DNA from: Tardiphaga robiniae
GTDB taxonomy: Bacteria > Pseudomonadota > Alphaproteobacteria > Rhizobiales > Xanthobacteraceae
Direction of reading: 5' to 3'
NCBI RefSeq assembly: GCF_013359755.1
Contig: NZ_JABMCJ010000056.1
Location: 1 to 42,379 of the forward strand
DNA: 42,379 nucleotides
The stretch's first letter is position 1. Every line of letters starts with the position of its first letter. The position numbers and the translations under genes are program-made. The notes below the pieces were generated by a model that was not told where the DNA came from, did not search any database, and was given only the letters and a program-made list of their open reading frames with translations. Below are positions 8,658 through 17,885 of the stretch, one piece after another.

Positions 8658-11600
8658 ATGCAGCTTAGTCGAAGGGGCTTCATCAAACTGACCGGAGCGG
8701 GTCTCGCCGCTTCCAGCTTGGGGGCGCTCGGATTTGGGCCCGCGGGTGAGGCGATGGCTGCCGCCGTTAGGCCGTTCAAACTCGTAGCGGCGACAGAAAC
8801 CCGAAACACCTGCACCTACTGCTCTGTCGCTTGCGGCATTTTGATCTACAGCATGGGCGACCGCGCCAAGAATGCTCGCTCCAACATCATTCACATTGAG
8901 GGCGATCCGGATCACCCGGTCAATCGCGGCACGCTGTGCCCCAAAGGGGCGGGCCTGCTTGATGTGGTCCACGCCCCTACTCGCCTCAAGACACCGCGAT
9001 ATCGTGCACCGGGCGCCAGTGAGTTCAAGGAAGTGTCTTGGGAGTTCGCACTCGGCCGCATCGCGCGGCTGATGAAGGACGACCGCGACAAAAACTTCAT
9101 CGACAAGAACAAGGCCGGGACGACGGTGAACCGCTGGACCACCACCGGGATGCTGGCTGCGTCGGCCTCGTCCAGCGAGACGGCCTATCTAACCTGGAAG
9201 GTTGCCAGGTCACTCGGCATGGTGGTCTTCGACAATCAGGCGCGCGTCTGACACGGACCGACGGTGGCCAGTTTGGCTCCGACATTCGGTCGTGGTGCGA
9301 TGACGAACACCTGGCAAGACATCAAGAATGCCAATCTCGTCGTAGTGATGGGCGGCAATGCCGCCGAAGCGCATCCGTGCGGGTTCAAGTGGGTGATCGA
9401 GGCCAAGATCGAGAATTCCGCGAAGCTCGTGGTCATCGATCCGCGCTTCACGCGCACGGCTTCCGTCGCTGACAAGTACGCGCCTATCAGGCCGGGCACC
9501 GACATTGCCTTCCTCAGCGGCGTTATTCGGTACCTGTTGGCGAACGACAGGATTCAGCACGAATACGTGCGGGCGTACACGAACGCGGGCATGATCGTGA
9601 AGGAGGAATTCGGCTTCGTCGACGGACTTTTCAGCGGCTACAACGAGGACACGCACAGTTACGACAAATCGAGCTGGGAATACGAATTCGACGAGCAGGG
9701 TTTCGCGAAGGTCGACGAAACCTGGCAGCATCCGCGTTGCGTCATCAATCTGCTGCGCAAGCACGTTGATCGCTATACGCCGGAGATGGTAACGCGCATC
9801 TGCGGCACGCCGATCGAAAAATATATGGAGATCTGCGAACTGTTCGCGTCGACGTCCGCGCCGGACAAGGCGATGACCAGTCTTTTCGCGCTGGGCTGGA
9901 CACAGCATTCGGTCGGCGCCCAGAACATCCGCTCAATGGCGATGATCCAGCTTCTGCTGGGCAACATCGGCGTTGCCGGCGGCGGCATGAATGCCTTGCG
10001 AGGCCATTCGAACATCCAGGGGCTGACGGACGTCGGCCTCCTGTCCAATGCGATGCCCGGCTATCTGACGCTGCCGTATGACAGAGAGGACACCTTCGAG
10101 ACGTATATGAGCACGAAGCAGTTCAAACCGCTTCGTCCGGGTCAGATCAGCTACTGGCAGAACTACCGAAAGTTCATGGTCTCCTTCCAGAAGGCGATCT
10201 ACGGCGACGCCGCGACCGCCGAGAATAACTGGGCCTACGACTGGCTGCCGAAGCTGGACGTTCCGCTCTACGACATCATCCGTGCGTTCGAGATGATGGA
10301 TAAGGGCGAGATGACGGGTTACATCTGCCAGGGCTTCAACCCGCTGCAGGCATTCCCCGATCGCGGTAAGATCCGCCGCTCGCTCGGCAAGCTCAAGTAC
10401 CTGATCACGATGGATCCGCTCGATACGGAGACGTCGCGATTCTGGGAGGATTTCGGTCCGCAGAATCCATCGAAGCCCGAGGACATTCAGACAGAGGTCT
10501 TCCAGTTGCCGACGACGTGCTTCGCCGAGGAGAACGGCTCGCTGGTGAATTCCGCGCGCTGGCTCCAATGGCACTGGAAGGCGGCCGAAGCTCCAGGCAT
10601 GGCGAAGTCGGACATCTGGATCATGAGCGGCATCTTCCACCGCATGCGGGAGATGTACCGCAAGGAAGGCGGCGCCTTCCCCGATCCGCTCCTTCATCTG
10701 AGCTGGAATTATACCGACCCGCACGATCCCGATCCGGAGGAACTGTCTAAGGACATGAATGGCCGGGCACTGGTCGATCTGAAGGATGCGAGCGGCGCTG
10801 TGACCGTCCATGCCGGCAAGCTGCTCGACGGCTTTGCGCAGCTACGAGACGACGGCACCACGGCATCGGGCTGCTGGATCTTCACCGGTAGCTTCACCGA
10901 GAAAGGCAACCAGATGGCCCGCCGCGATGCGAGCGATCCTCGGGAGCAAGGCATAGCGCCGAACTGGGCCTGGGCCTGGCCGGCGAATCGCCGCATTCTC
11001 TACAATCGTGCGAGTGCGGACCCAGCAGGAAAAGCCTGGAATCCAGGGAAGCCAGTTATCGAGTGGAACGGCACTCAATGGACGGGCATCGACGTGCCGG
11101 ACTACACGCCGACCACGAAACCATCCGATTCCGTCGGACCCTTCATCATGAATGCGGAAGGCCTCGGACGACTGTTTGCTCGCGATCAGATGGCGGAGGG
11201 TCCCTTCCCCGAGCATTACGAGCCTTTCGAATCTCCCTCGGAGAACATCCTGCATCCGAAGGTGAAATCGAATCCCGCTGCGCGCGTCTTCGCAGACGAT
11301 CGTGCCGCGATGGGCAAGGTCGCCGACTTCCCCTACGTCGCGACGACCTATCGTCTAACCGAGCACTTCCACTTCTGGACGAAGCACGCGCTCATCAACG
11401 CGATCCTTCAACCTGAAGAATTCATCGAGATCGGCGAAGTGCTGGCCAAGCAGAAAGGTATCGTTCAAGGCGGATGGGTGAAGGTCTCATCGAAGCGGGG
11501 CTGGGTCACCTGCAAGGCCTACGTCACCAAGCGCATAAAGCCCCTGATCGTCGACGGCAAGCCGACGCATGTCATCGGCGTACCCCTACATTGGGGGTTC

Positions 11601-11729
11601 ACGGGCCAAGCCCGCAAGGGCTTCGGCGCAAATACGCTGACGCCGTCTGTCGGTGACGCGAACACGCAGACTCCCGAATTCAAGGCATTCCTCGTCAACA
11701 TCGAACGCGCCACCGGCCCGGCAGTCTGA
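8658..11729 (+). CDS. fdoG: Formate dehydrogenase-N/O alpha subunit, selenoprotein (Sec at UGA 9249-9251)
   Basis: Catalytic molybdopterin (bis-MGD) subunit of a periplasm-facing respiratory formate dehydrogenase, oxidising formate to CO2. The frame is interrupted only by TGA at 9249-9251; codons on both sides are in phase and read [13 protein letters not shown], the known selenocysteine context of E. coli FdnG/FdoG. Sec is residue 198 of 1023, close to position 196 in the E. coli enzymes. The N-terminus has a Tat signal (SRRGFIK, residues 4-10). Cys52, Cys55, Cys59 and Cys94 form the [4Fe-4S] site. A SECIS-like hairpin follows the UGA. The ATG at 8658 has GGAG seven bases upstream. It heads an operon with fdoH, fdoI and fdhE. 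An annotation tool ignoring Sec would split it into two false genes. Confidence 0.97.
9249..9290 (+). promoter_or_regulatory. Sec UGA codon and bacterial SECIS hairpin in fdoG
   Basis: Just after the UGA (9249-9251) the mRNA can fold with CGG 9262-9264 pairing CCG 9279-9281. U9265 is bulged, and GGCC 9266-9269 pairs GGCU 9275-9278. The apical loop is AGUUU, with its GU at 9271-9272. A bulged U below a short stem with GU in the loop, about 20 nt from the UGA, is the pattern SelB recognises in E. coli fdhF/fdnG. The fold was worked out by eye. Confidence 0.85.
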
Positions 11730-11739
11730 AGGAACCACG

Positions 11740-12648
11740 ATGGCAGATCTCCAGACTCAGAACTACATCCGACGCTCGGCGACGACCTTGACGCCGCCGT
11801 CAGTGCGCAACCATGAGCAGGAAGTCGCCAAGCTCATCGACGTCACGAGGTGCATTGGCTGCAAGGCGTGCCAATCGGCCTGTATGGAATGGAACAACCT
11901 CCGTCCCGAAGTCGGTCACTTCGAGGGGGCCTACGAGAACCCGGGCGACCTCGCACCGTCCGTCTGGACGCTCATGAGGTTTGAGGAATACGAAAACGAC
12001 GTCGGTAACCTCGAATGGCTCATCCGTAAGGACGGCTGCATGCACTGCGAGGACCCGGGCTGCCTCAAGGCTTGCCCGGCTCCCGGAGCAATCGTCCAGT
12101 ACGCCAACGGGATCGTCGACTTCATGAGCGACGCTTGCATTGGCTGCGGTTACTGCCTCAAGGGATGCCCGTTCGACATTCCACGTATCAACCCCGTCGA
12201 TCACAAATCCTATAAATGCACATTATGCTCGGATCGCGTCGGCGTCGGTCTTGAACCCGCTTGCGTAAAGGCCTGCCCAACCGGCGCGATCATGTTCGGA
12301 TCGAAGAGCGACATGAAGGACTGGGCCGGCGAACGCATCGAGGACCTCAAGTCCCGCGGCTTCGAGAATGCCGGCCTCTACGATCCGCCTGGGGTCGGGG
12401 GAACCCATGTCATGTACGTCCTCCACCATGCAGACAAGCCTGGAATCTATTCGGGACTTCCCGAAAATCCCACTATCAGCAAGCTCGTCCAATTTTGGAA
12501 GGGCTTGATCAAACCCATCGCGATTGCGGGCATCGCCTTCGCCGCCGTGACGGCCTTCGTCCATTGGATCACCGTGGGTCCGAACGACGTCGAGCAGAAC
12601 GATGAGGACGAAGCCGACCGTCTGCTGAAGAAGGCGGAGGGATCGTAA
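11740..12648 (+). CDS. fdoH: Formate dehydrogenase iron-sulfur (beta) subunit
   Basis: A 302-residue electron-transfer subunit carrying electrons from the alpha subunit to cytochrome b. Four [4Fe-4S] cysteine groups are visible: [37 protein letters not shown], and CTLCSDRV with CVKACP. A single C-terminal transmembrane helix (about residues 258-280, [17 protein letters not shown]) anchors it, as in FdnH/FdoH (about 300 residues). The ATG at 11740 lies 10 nt after the fdoG stop with AAGGAA ahead of it. Its stop codon overlaps the fdoI start (TAATG). Confidence 0.95.
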   Translation: MADLQTQNYIRRSATTLTPPSVRNHEQEVAKLIDVTRCIGCKACQSACMEWNNLRPEVGHFEGAYENPGDLAPSVWTLMRFEEYENDVGNLEWLIRKDGCMHCEDPGCLKACPAPGAIVQYANGIVDFMSDACIGCGYCLKGCPFDIPRINPVDHKSYKCTLCSDRVGVGLEPACVKACPTGAIMFGSKSDMKDWAGERIEDLKSRGFENAGLYDPPGVGGTHVMYVLHHADKPGIYSGLPENPTISKLVQFWKGLIKPIAIAGIAFAAVTAFVHWITVGPNDVEQNDEDEADRLLKKAEGS

Positions 12649-13325
12649 TGAAGTATCCCAAAGCGAACATCGTCCGTTACCCGACGGTGACGCGAGTGAA
12701 CCACTGGATCACCGCAGGATGCTTCGTGCTTCTGGTTCTATCCGGGCTCGCTATGTTTCATCCCATGCTGTTCTTCCTCACTGAACTTTTTGGGGGCGGA
12801 CAATGGGCGCGCGCCGCGCATCCATGGATCGGCACGATCCTTCTGCTCAGCTATGGCGGCATGATCGTCCAGTTCTGGCGCGACGAGCTCTTCACATGGG
12901 ACGATCTTCAGTGGAGCAAGTCGATCGCGAAGGTGATCGTGAACGAAGAGGAAGGCGTACCCGAGGCGCCTCGCTTCAACGCGGGCCAGAAATTGGTATT
13001 CTGGGCGATGGCTTTTCTCGTCCCGGCTCTCTTCTTTAGTGGTCTCCTGATCTGGGAGGTCTATTTCTCAAGCTATACGACCATCGAGCAGCAGCGCTAT
13101 GCGATGCTGATCCATAGCCTCTGCGCGATCGCCGCTATTCTCGTGTGGATCACGCATGTCTATTCCGGTATCTGGATCCGCGGTTCGGTGAGCGCCATGA
13201 TGCACGGGCACGTGACGCCGGGGTGGGCCTTTCGGCACCATCGCAAGTGGTTCCGCAGCCTCGTTGCGACCGGATCGCGCGGGCCGGTGCCAAACCCCAC
13301 ATCGCGAACGGAACACAAGTCGTGA
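12648..13325 (+). CDS. fdoI: Formate dehydrogenase cytochrome b556 (gamma) subunit
   Basis: A 225-residue integral membrane cytochrome that receives electrons from FdoH and reduces quinone. Four hydrophobic segments are visible (about residues 20-40, 55-75, 115-135, 150-172). Heme-ligand histidines lie in RVNHWITAG near the N-terminus and in the ITHVYSGIWIRG segment of the last helix. The ATG at 12648 overlaps the fdoH stop by one base, and the stop at 13323-13325 overlaps the GTG start of fdhE, showing translational coupling through the operon. Confidence 0.93.
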   Translation: MKYPKANIVRYPTVTRVNHWITAGCFVLLVLSGLAMFHPMLFFLTELFGGGQWARAAHPWIGTILLLSYGGMIVQFWRDELFTWDDLQWSKSIAKVIVNEEEGVPEAPRFNAGQKLVFWAMAFLVPALFFSGLLIWEVYFSSYTTIEQQRYAMLIHSLCAIAAILVWITHVYSGIWIRGSVSAMMHGHVTPGWAFRHHRKWFRSLVATGSRGPVPNPTSRTEHKS

Positions 13326-14260
13326 GGCAGGGCGAGATCGCCTCCAAAGGCAAGTGGACGGGCAACCCGACCGGAGGCGTCAAGGCGCCGGAGCCGATCC
13401 TGCTGCCTGACCCGTCCAGACGCTTCGCAGATACCGCGGCACGGTTGGAGACTCTCGCATCGGGCCACCCCATGGAAGAGTGGTTGCGCTTTATGTCCAG
13501 GCTCTCCGAGGCGCAGCATGCGGCAGCTCGGGATCTGCCCCTCCCGCCCGCGACCGATCCTATCGACGTCAAGCTCGCGATTGACGCGCGGATGCCTCCA
13601 TTGGCGGCCGACGGCCACCGTCGACCGCCGGAATGGCGCGACATCCTTGTCCATATCCTCGACGAGGACGGGCTCACGGGCGCGACGGCCGCGCTCAGCG
13701 ACGCAGCAGCCAGATTGAAGTCGCTCGATGCAGACGGCGTCGAATTGCTCGCCAACCGTTTCCTGCACGGCGAAGTGGCTTCTGAGGACGCCGCTGCGGT
13801 TCTCTTTCTCGCCGCTGCTCTTCAGGTCTACTTCACCCGTATGGCAGCGAACCTTAAGTCGCCGGACCTCCGGCTTCTGACGCAGCGCGGTCTCTGCCCC
13901 TGCTGCGGCTCAACGCCGGTCGCCGGTACGATCACCGCATCAGGCGACAATCCGGGGACGCGGTATCTGCACTGCTCACTCTGTTCGACGGCATGGAATC
14001 ATGTGCGTACGGTCTGCATCACGTGCGGCGAGTCCCGCTCGGTCTCGCTGGAAGGCATCGAGGGTGATGCCGGGGTGGTAAGAGCCGAGACGTGCAAGGA
14101 CTGCAGCACCTACGCGAAGATGATTTATCTCGCCAAGGATACGAAAGCCGACCCCTTTGCCGACGATTTGGCGTCCCTCGGCCTGGATTTCCTCGTCGCC
14201 GAAGTGGGCTGGTCGCGGCATGCGCCTAACCCGCTGCTGTTGTCGGCCAGCGCGGGATGA
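13322..14260 (+). CDS. fdhE: Formate dehydrogenase accessory protein FdhE
   Basis: A 312-residue cytoplasmic maturation factor for Tat-exported respiratory formate dehydrogenases. The C-terminal half has the rubredoxin-like cysteine pairs of FdhE: CPCCGSTPVAG, HCSLCSTAWN, CITCGES and CKDCSTYAK, which bind iron. The GTG at 13322 overlaps the fdoI stop and gives a normal FdhE length. The frame is open further upstream inside fdoI (from 13145), but that part is antisense-free shadow of fdoI. It completes the fdoGHI-fdhE order known from other proteobacteria. Confidence 0.92.
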   Translation: MRQGEIASKGKWTGNPTGGVKAPEPILLPDPSRRFADTAARLETLASGHPMEEWLRFMSRLSEAQHAAARDLPLPPATDPIDVKLAIDARMPPLAADGHRRPPEWRDILVHILDEDGLTGATAALSDAAARLKSLDADGVELLANRFLHGEVASEDAAAVLFLAAALQVYFTRMAANLKSPDLRLLTQRGLCPCCGSTPVAGTITASGDNPGTRYLHCSLCSTAWNHVRTVCITCGESRSVSLEGIEGDAGVVRAETCKDCSTYAKMIYLAKDTKADPFADDLASLGLDFLVAEVGWSRHAPNPLLLSASAG

Positions 14261-14378
14261 AGCTCTCGCCGTCGTGATCAGGACCCACCCCGTGGTATAG
14301 TGTCGGCCTTTGCCTCCGTCTGGTAATCCCTACTAGCGGCGCCGCTCGTTGCGCGCGCGCCCCAAACTGGAGATGGCG

Positions 14379-15425
14379 ATGTCCGCGGAAGCTTTCAGAC
14401 TGACCGATCTGGCCCATGGCGGCGGTTGCGGCTGCAAGCTAGCGCCGACGGTGCTCCAGCAACTTCTCGCCAACGAGCCGGCAGCCGGTCCCTTCGCCAG
14501 CCTTCTCGTCGGTAACGAGACTAGCGACGATGCCGCAGTCTGGCAGATCGACAAGAAGACGTGCGTAATCGCGACGACCGATTTCTTCATGCCTGTCGTC
14601 GACGATCCTCGCGATTTCGGCCGGATCGCGGCCGCAAACGCTGTTTCCGATGTCTATGCAATGGGCGGTAAGCCCATCATGGCGCTCGCGATACTTGGAA
14701 TGCCCCTCGGGAAGCTGCCTACCGACACCGTGAGGCAGATCCTTGAGGGAGGTTCGTCGATCTGCGCCGAGGCTGGAATTCCCGTGGCAGGTGGGCATTC
14801 GATCGATTCCGCCGAGCCTATCTACGGCCTCGCAGTGATCGGGCTCTGCCCCCCTGAGAACGTCCGCCGTAACACCGGCGCACGACCGGGAGACGTCTTG
14901 ATTCTCACCAAGGGCATCGGTGTCGGCATCTATTCAGCAGCGTTCAAGAAGCAGGCGCTTCCGAACGAAGCCTACGGCGAGATGATCGCCTCCACGACGC
15001 TCCTGAACCGTGTCGGCGCTGAGCTCGCGAAGGACCCCGACGTACATGCGATGACGGATGTGACCGGCTTCGGTCTACTGGGACACGCGCTTGAGATGGC
15101 CCGCGGTGGCGGCGTCCAGTTGATCGTAGGACAGTCGCGCGTACCCTATCTTTCGAAGGCAGAGCCGCTTGCCGAAGAAGGTTACGTGACCGGCGCGTCG
15201 GGCCGAAACTGGAACAGCTACGGTGAACATGTAGTCCTTCCACCGAACCTCCCCGACTGGCGGCGCGCGCTCCTGACGGATCCCCAGACCTCGGGGGGCT
15301 TGCTGGTTGCGTGCAAGGGCAACCGGGCTGACGAAATCCGGGATGCCATCGAAGCCGCAGGTTATCCGCTTGCGCGCATCATCGGGCACGTGGCCGCCGG
15401 AGCGCCGTCGGTCGAAATCGTCTAG
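14379..15425 (+). CDS. selD: Selenophosphate synthetase (selenide, water dikinase)
   Basis: Makes selenophosphate from selenide and ATP, the selenium donor for Sec-tRNA. The N-terminal glycine-rich catalytic loop HGGGCGCK holds the active-site Cys (Cys variant, not Sec) followed by the essential Lys. Further on are the AIRS-type signatures [32 protein letters not shown] (split here for length: TTDFF..., then [11 protein letters not shown]) and the C-terminal [12 protein letters not shown] chose ATG 14379 because GGAG lies six bases upstream; ATG 14373 and TTG 14349 are in-frame alternatives. It is 118 nt after fdhE and may have its own promoter. Its stop is one base from the stop of the convergent gene. 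Confidence 0.95.
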   Translation: MSAEAFRLTDLAHGGGCGCKLAPTVLQQLLANEPAAGPFASLLVGNETSDDAAVWQIDKKTCVIATTDFFMPVVDDPRDFGRIAAANAVSDVYAMGGKPIMALAILGMPLGKLPTDTVRQILEGGSSICAEAGIPVAGGHSIDSAEPIYGLAVIGLCPPENVRRNTGARPGDVLILTKGIGVGIYSAAFKKQALPNEAYGEMIASTTLLNRVGAELAKDPDVHAMTDVTGFGLLGHALEMARGGGVQLIVGQSRVPYLSKAEPLAEEGYVTGASGRNWNSYGEHVVLPPNLPDWRRALLTDPQTSGGLLVACKGNRADEIRDAIEAAGYPLARIIGHVAAGAPSVEIV

Positions 15426-15426
15426 A

Positions 15427-15807
15427 TCAGTGCTTTCGCACCTCTTCGATCTTGAGTCTTAACCCACCGGCGTTGAAGAAGTCGCTGTGTGCGAGGAGCG
15501 AGCGATCGCCGTTCAGATGATGCGTCAACGAGGCGAGGCGCTGCTTGGCGGTCGAGTCCTCAATGAGACCCACACGATCGGCCTGGTAGAACGCGGCGGC
15601 GTTCCACTTCGCTCCGGCCCCGCTGAGCATTTCCACCATCTCCGGCCACCTCGTCTCGTCGCCGACGATATGAAGATAGGAGGAGGCAAGCGGAGTGACG
15701 GTCGTCTCGCCAACGTCTACGAGCACGATCAGCATCGTGAACGAGCCGACCTTCGCGAAAGTCTCGACGAGCCAGTCGTCGAAGTCCGTCTCATATTTCG
15801 GTGTCAT
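15427..15807 (-). CDS. Hypothetical protein linked to selC, 126 residues
   Basis: I do not recognise this family. The ATG at 15807 begins MTPKYETDFDDW. The protein is acidic, soluble, without signal peptide or cysteines, and has a hydrophobic strand (FTMLIVLVDVG) near residues 19-29. It lies 30 nt downstream of the tRNA-Sec gene on the same strand, and its stop codon is separated from the selD stop by one base. The frame continues upstream through the tRNA gene, but that extension is unlikely to be used. Position suggests co-transcription with selA-selB-selC; a role in selenium use is only guilt by association. Confidence 0.7.
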   Translation of the reverse strand: MTPKYETDFDDWLVETFAKVGSFTMLIVLVDVGETTVTPLASSYLHIVGDETRWPEMVEMLSGAGAKWNAAAFYQADRVGLIEDSTAKQRLASLTHHLNGDRSLLAHSDFFNAGGLRLKIEEVRKH

Positions 15808-15836
15808 GCGGCACAGATACTCTGTTCTCGGAGAAA

Positions 15837-15932
15837 TGGCGGAAGAGAGCGGGAGTCGAACCCACCTGAGACAGTCTGGCTGCCTCACCCGGATTTGAAG
15901 TCCGAACGCCCCACCAGAGACGATTCTCTTCC
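15837..15932 (-). tRNA. selC: tRNA-Sec (anticodon UCA)
   Basis: Reading from 15932 downward, the RNA begins GGAAGAGA and ends UCUCUUCC-G-CCA: the eight-base-pair acceptor stem of bacterial tRNA-Sec, with encoded CCA at 15839-15837. The anticodon loop is CUUCAAA, giving UCA, flanked by CGGA/UCCG. A long variable arm (UGAG...CUCA) follows. The T arm is GUGGG-UUCGACU-CCCGC with one GU wobble. At 96 nt it has the length of the E. coli molecule. It lies directly after selB, whose reading frame runs 48 nt into it. Confidence 0.97.
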
Positions 15933-17867
15933 ATTGTTTTCATTTATCGCAAAGAGATCGAGACGATGCCTGTTCGCGCGCCGCAAATCGCCCCGCTTCG
16001 AGGTGATACCATAGCGGTCAAAGAAATCGAGGATTTGTATCGCCACCTTACGGCCGTTGTCGACACGATCGCGAAATTGTGCGGCGCTGAAGAAGCCATT
16101 CTCTGTCGCGGCGGAGACAGCGCCGACGATGCCGACCATCTCATGCACAGTCGATCTCAGAAAATAATGATCATGCGCGATCTGATCAATCCGCCCCGTC
16201 TTCTCGACCATTCGCATGAGTCGTCTTACATCGGCTTCAGAACACCCAATTTCACCGGCTATGTCTCTCACGCGCGGCGGGCGAAATCGCGCTTCGCGCC
16301 CGAGCAGAGGTGCGATGCTCGCCCAGTGAGCTTCATCCTCATCGGTGAGCTTGACACTATGCGTCGCGAGGCGAACGAACGATCCATCGAGGACGATATC
16401 TCCATCCTTCGATATCCGATGTAGAGCCCCCGAAAAATTACCCGCATCCAGCTTGGGGCGGACGAGCGAGCGCAGCTTCTCCCGCCCGATCCCTTGGCGA
16501 TCGGGAAATTCGGAATGATAGGACGCGAGGACATCCGAAATCGCGTTCACGTAGGCACGCCATCGATCGATCGCCATCATCATTCGCCCAGGGGCGCGCT
16601 CGAGCAGAACGACGTCCAAACTGTCGATGATGCGGGTCGCTTCCTCCGCAGCGAGCGCTCGATCTCTCGCGAAGGTTTCCAGATCCCAAGCGAACGGAGC
16701 CGTGTTCAGCAACGCGCGAAAGGACAACGCGGGGTCCGAGACGGCGAGCGCCGCTCTCTGCAGGATGCGTTCCGGCGTGCGCCGTCGGCGTACGGGCGGT
16801 CGCAGATCGATGAACGTGCCGCCGCCAATCGTGCGCTGCCCCGAAACATCACGAACCACGAAACAATCGAATGCCGTCGCGGCTATGGGGCGTTCCAGCA
16901 CGATCTGAACGTCCGCCGTTTCTCCGGGACGTACTGGCTCGTTGCTAAGAAGCACGATGTGCGCGCCGACGCCGACAGAAGCGTGATGCAACCTCGCGGG
17001 GAACCATTGCCTAACCGGCTTTGCTTCGCTTGCGAGCAGCCGGAGGCGCGCCTCTATGCGATCCGTGGGAGCATGGAGGTAGGGATCCAGTGCGACGTCT
17101 CCGCGATGGATCGCCTGCTTCGCGATCCTTTCGCCCGCTAGATTGAGGGCGCACCGGTCCCCCGCTCGTGCGGATTCCGCTGGACGATTTTGCGCGTGGA
17201 GCGACCGCACCCTTGCCGTCAGGCCGGCGGGACTGACAACCACATCGTCCCCGACGCGCACGCTTCCCGACAGAATCGTGCCGGTGACGACCACCCCGAT
17301 ACCCTGCAACGTAAACACACGATCTATCGCCAGTCGGAAGCGGGACGCTCCAAATGGCAACAGAGCCGACTTTGCTGCCCGAAGCAGGTGTTGCCGCAGA
17401 ACATCGATGCCCTCACCTGTTACGGCCGAGACGACGAATAACTCGGATTGCTCGAACGGCGTGCCAACCGTTCGCGTCCGGATACTCGCGGCGACTTCCG
17501 CGACTCGTTCGCTCGACACGAGATCTGCCTTGGTGACGACGATCGAACCTTGCCCAATGCCCAGCAGATCGACGATCGCAAGATGTTCGAGGGTCTGGGG
17601 CATCACGCCGTCATCGGCCGCCACGACGAGCAGCACATGATCGATACCGCTGGCTCCCGCCAACATCGTGTGAACGAAGCGTTCGTGGCCGGGGACATCC
17701 ACGAACCCCAGAGGCTCCGCGTCTCCCGAGGAGAGATACGCAAATCCAAGATCGATGGTGATCCCGCGAGCCTTTTCCTCCTTCAGCCGGTCGCCGTCCA
17801 CGCCGGTCAACGCCTTCACAAGCGCCGTCTTGCCGTGATCGATATGGCCCGCGGTGCCGAAGATCAT
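15885..17867 (-). CDS. selB: Selenocysteine-specific elongation factor SelB
   Basis: A 660-residue GTPase that brings Sec-tRNA to the ribosome at UGA codons with a SECIS hairpin. The EF-Tu-like N-terminus shows GHIDHGKT (residues 7-14), [18 protein letters not shown] and TKADL. Domains 2 and 3 follow, then the C-terminal winged-helix repeats that bind the SECIS, ending near [16 protein letters not shown] as in other SelB proteins. About 20 further residues then run past the usual end, the last 15 or so encoded inside selC; the stop is at 15885-15887. The ATG at 17867 lies 18 nt after selA, so selA-selB-selC read as one unit. Confidence 0.95.
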   Translation of the reverse strand: MIFGTAGHIDHGKTALVKALTGVDGDRLKEEKARGITIDLGFAYLSSGDAEPLGFVDVPGHERFVHTMLAGASGIDHVLLVVAADDGVMPQTLEHLAIVDLLGIGQGSIVVTKADLVSSERVAEVAASIRTRTVGTPFEQSELFVVSAVTGEGIDVLRQHLLRAAKSALLPFGASRFRLAIDRVFTLQGIGVVVTGTILSGSVRVGDDVVVSPAGLTARVRSLHAQNRPAESARAGDRCALNLAGERIAKQAIHRGDVALDPYLHAPTDRIEARLRLLASEAKPVRQWFPARLHHASVGVGAHIVLLSNEPVRPGETADVQIVLERPIAATAFDCFVVRDVSGQRTIGGGTFIDLRPPVRRRRTPERILQRAALAVSDPALSFRALLNTAPFAWDLETFARDRALAAEEATRIIDSLDVVLLERAPGRMMMAIDRWRAYVNAISDVLASYHSEFPDRQGIGREKLRSLVRPKLDAGNFSGALHRISKDGDIVLDGSFVRLATHSVKLTDEDEAHWASIAPLLGREARFRPPRVRDIAGEIGCSEADVRRLMRMVEKTGRIDQIAHDHYFLRSTVHEMVGIVGAVSAATENGFFSAAQFRDRVDNGRKVAIQILDFFDRYGITSKRGDLRRANRHRLDLFAINENNGRESSLVGRSDFKSG

Positions 17868-17885
17868 TTCGCACTACCGACCAGT

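Noticed and set aside
8658-9251. fdoG as a broken gene or two separate genes
   Set aside because: The TGA is the expected selenocysteine codon in its conserved context with a SECIS hairpin and complete Sec machinery, so it is not a nonsense mutation.
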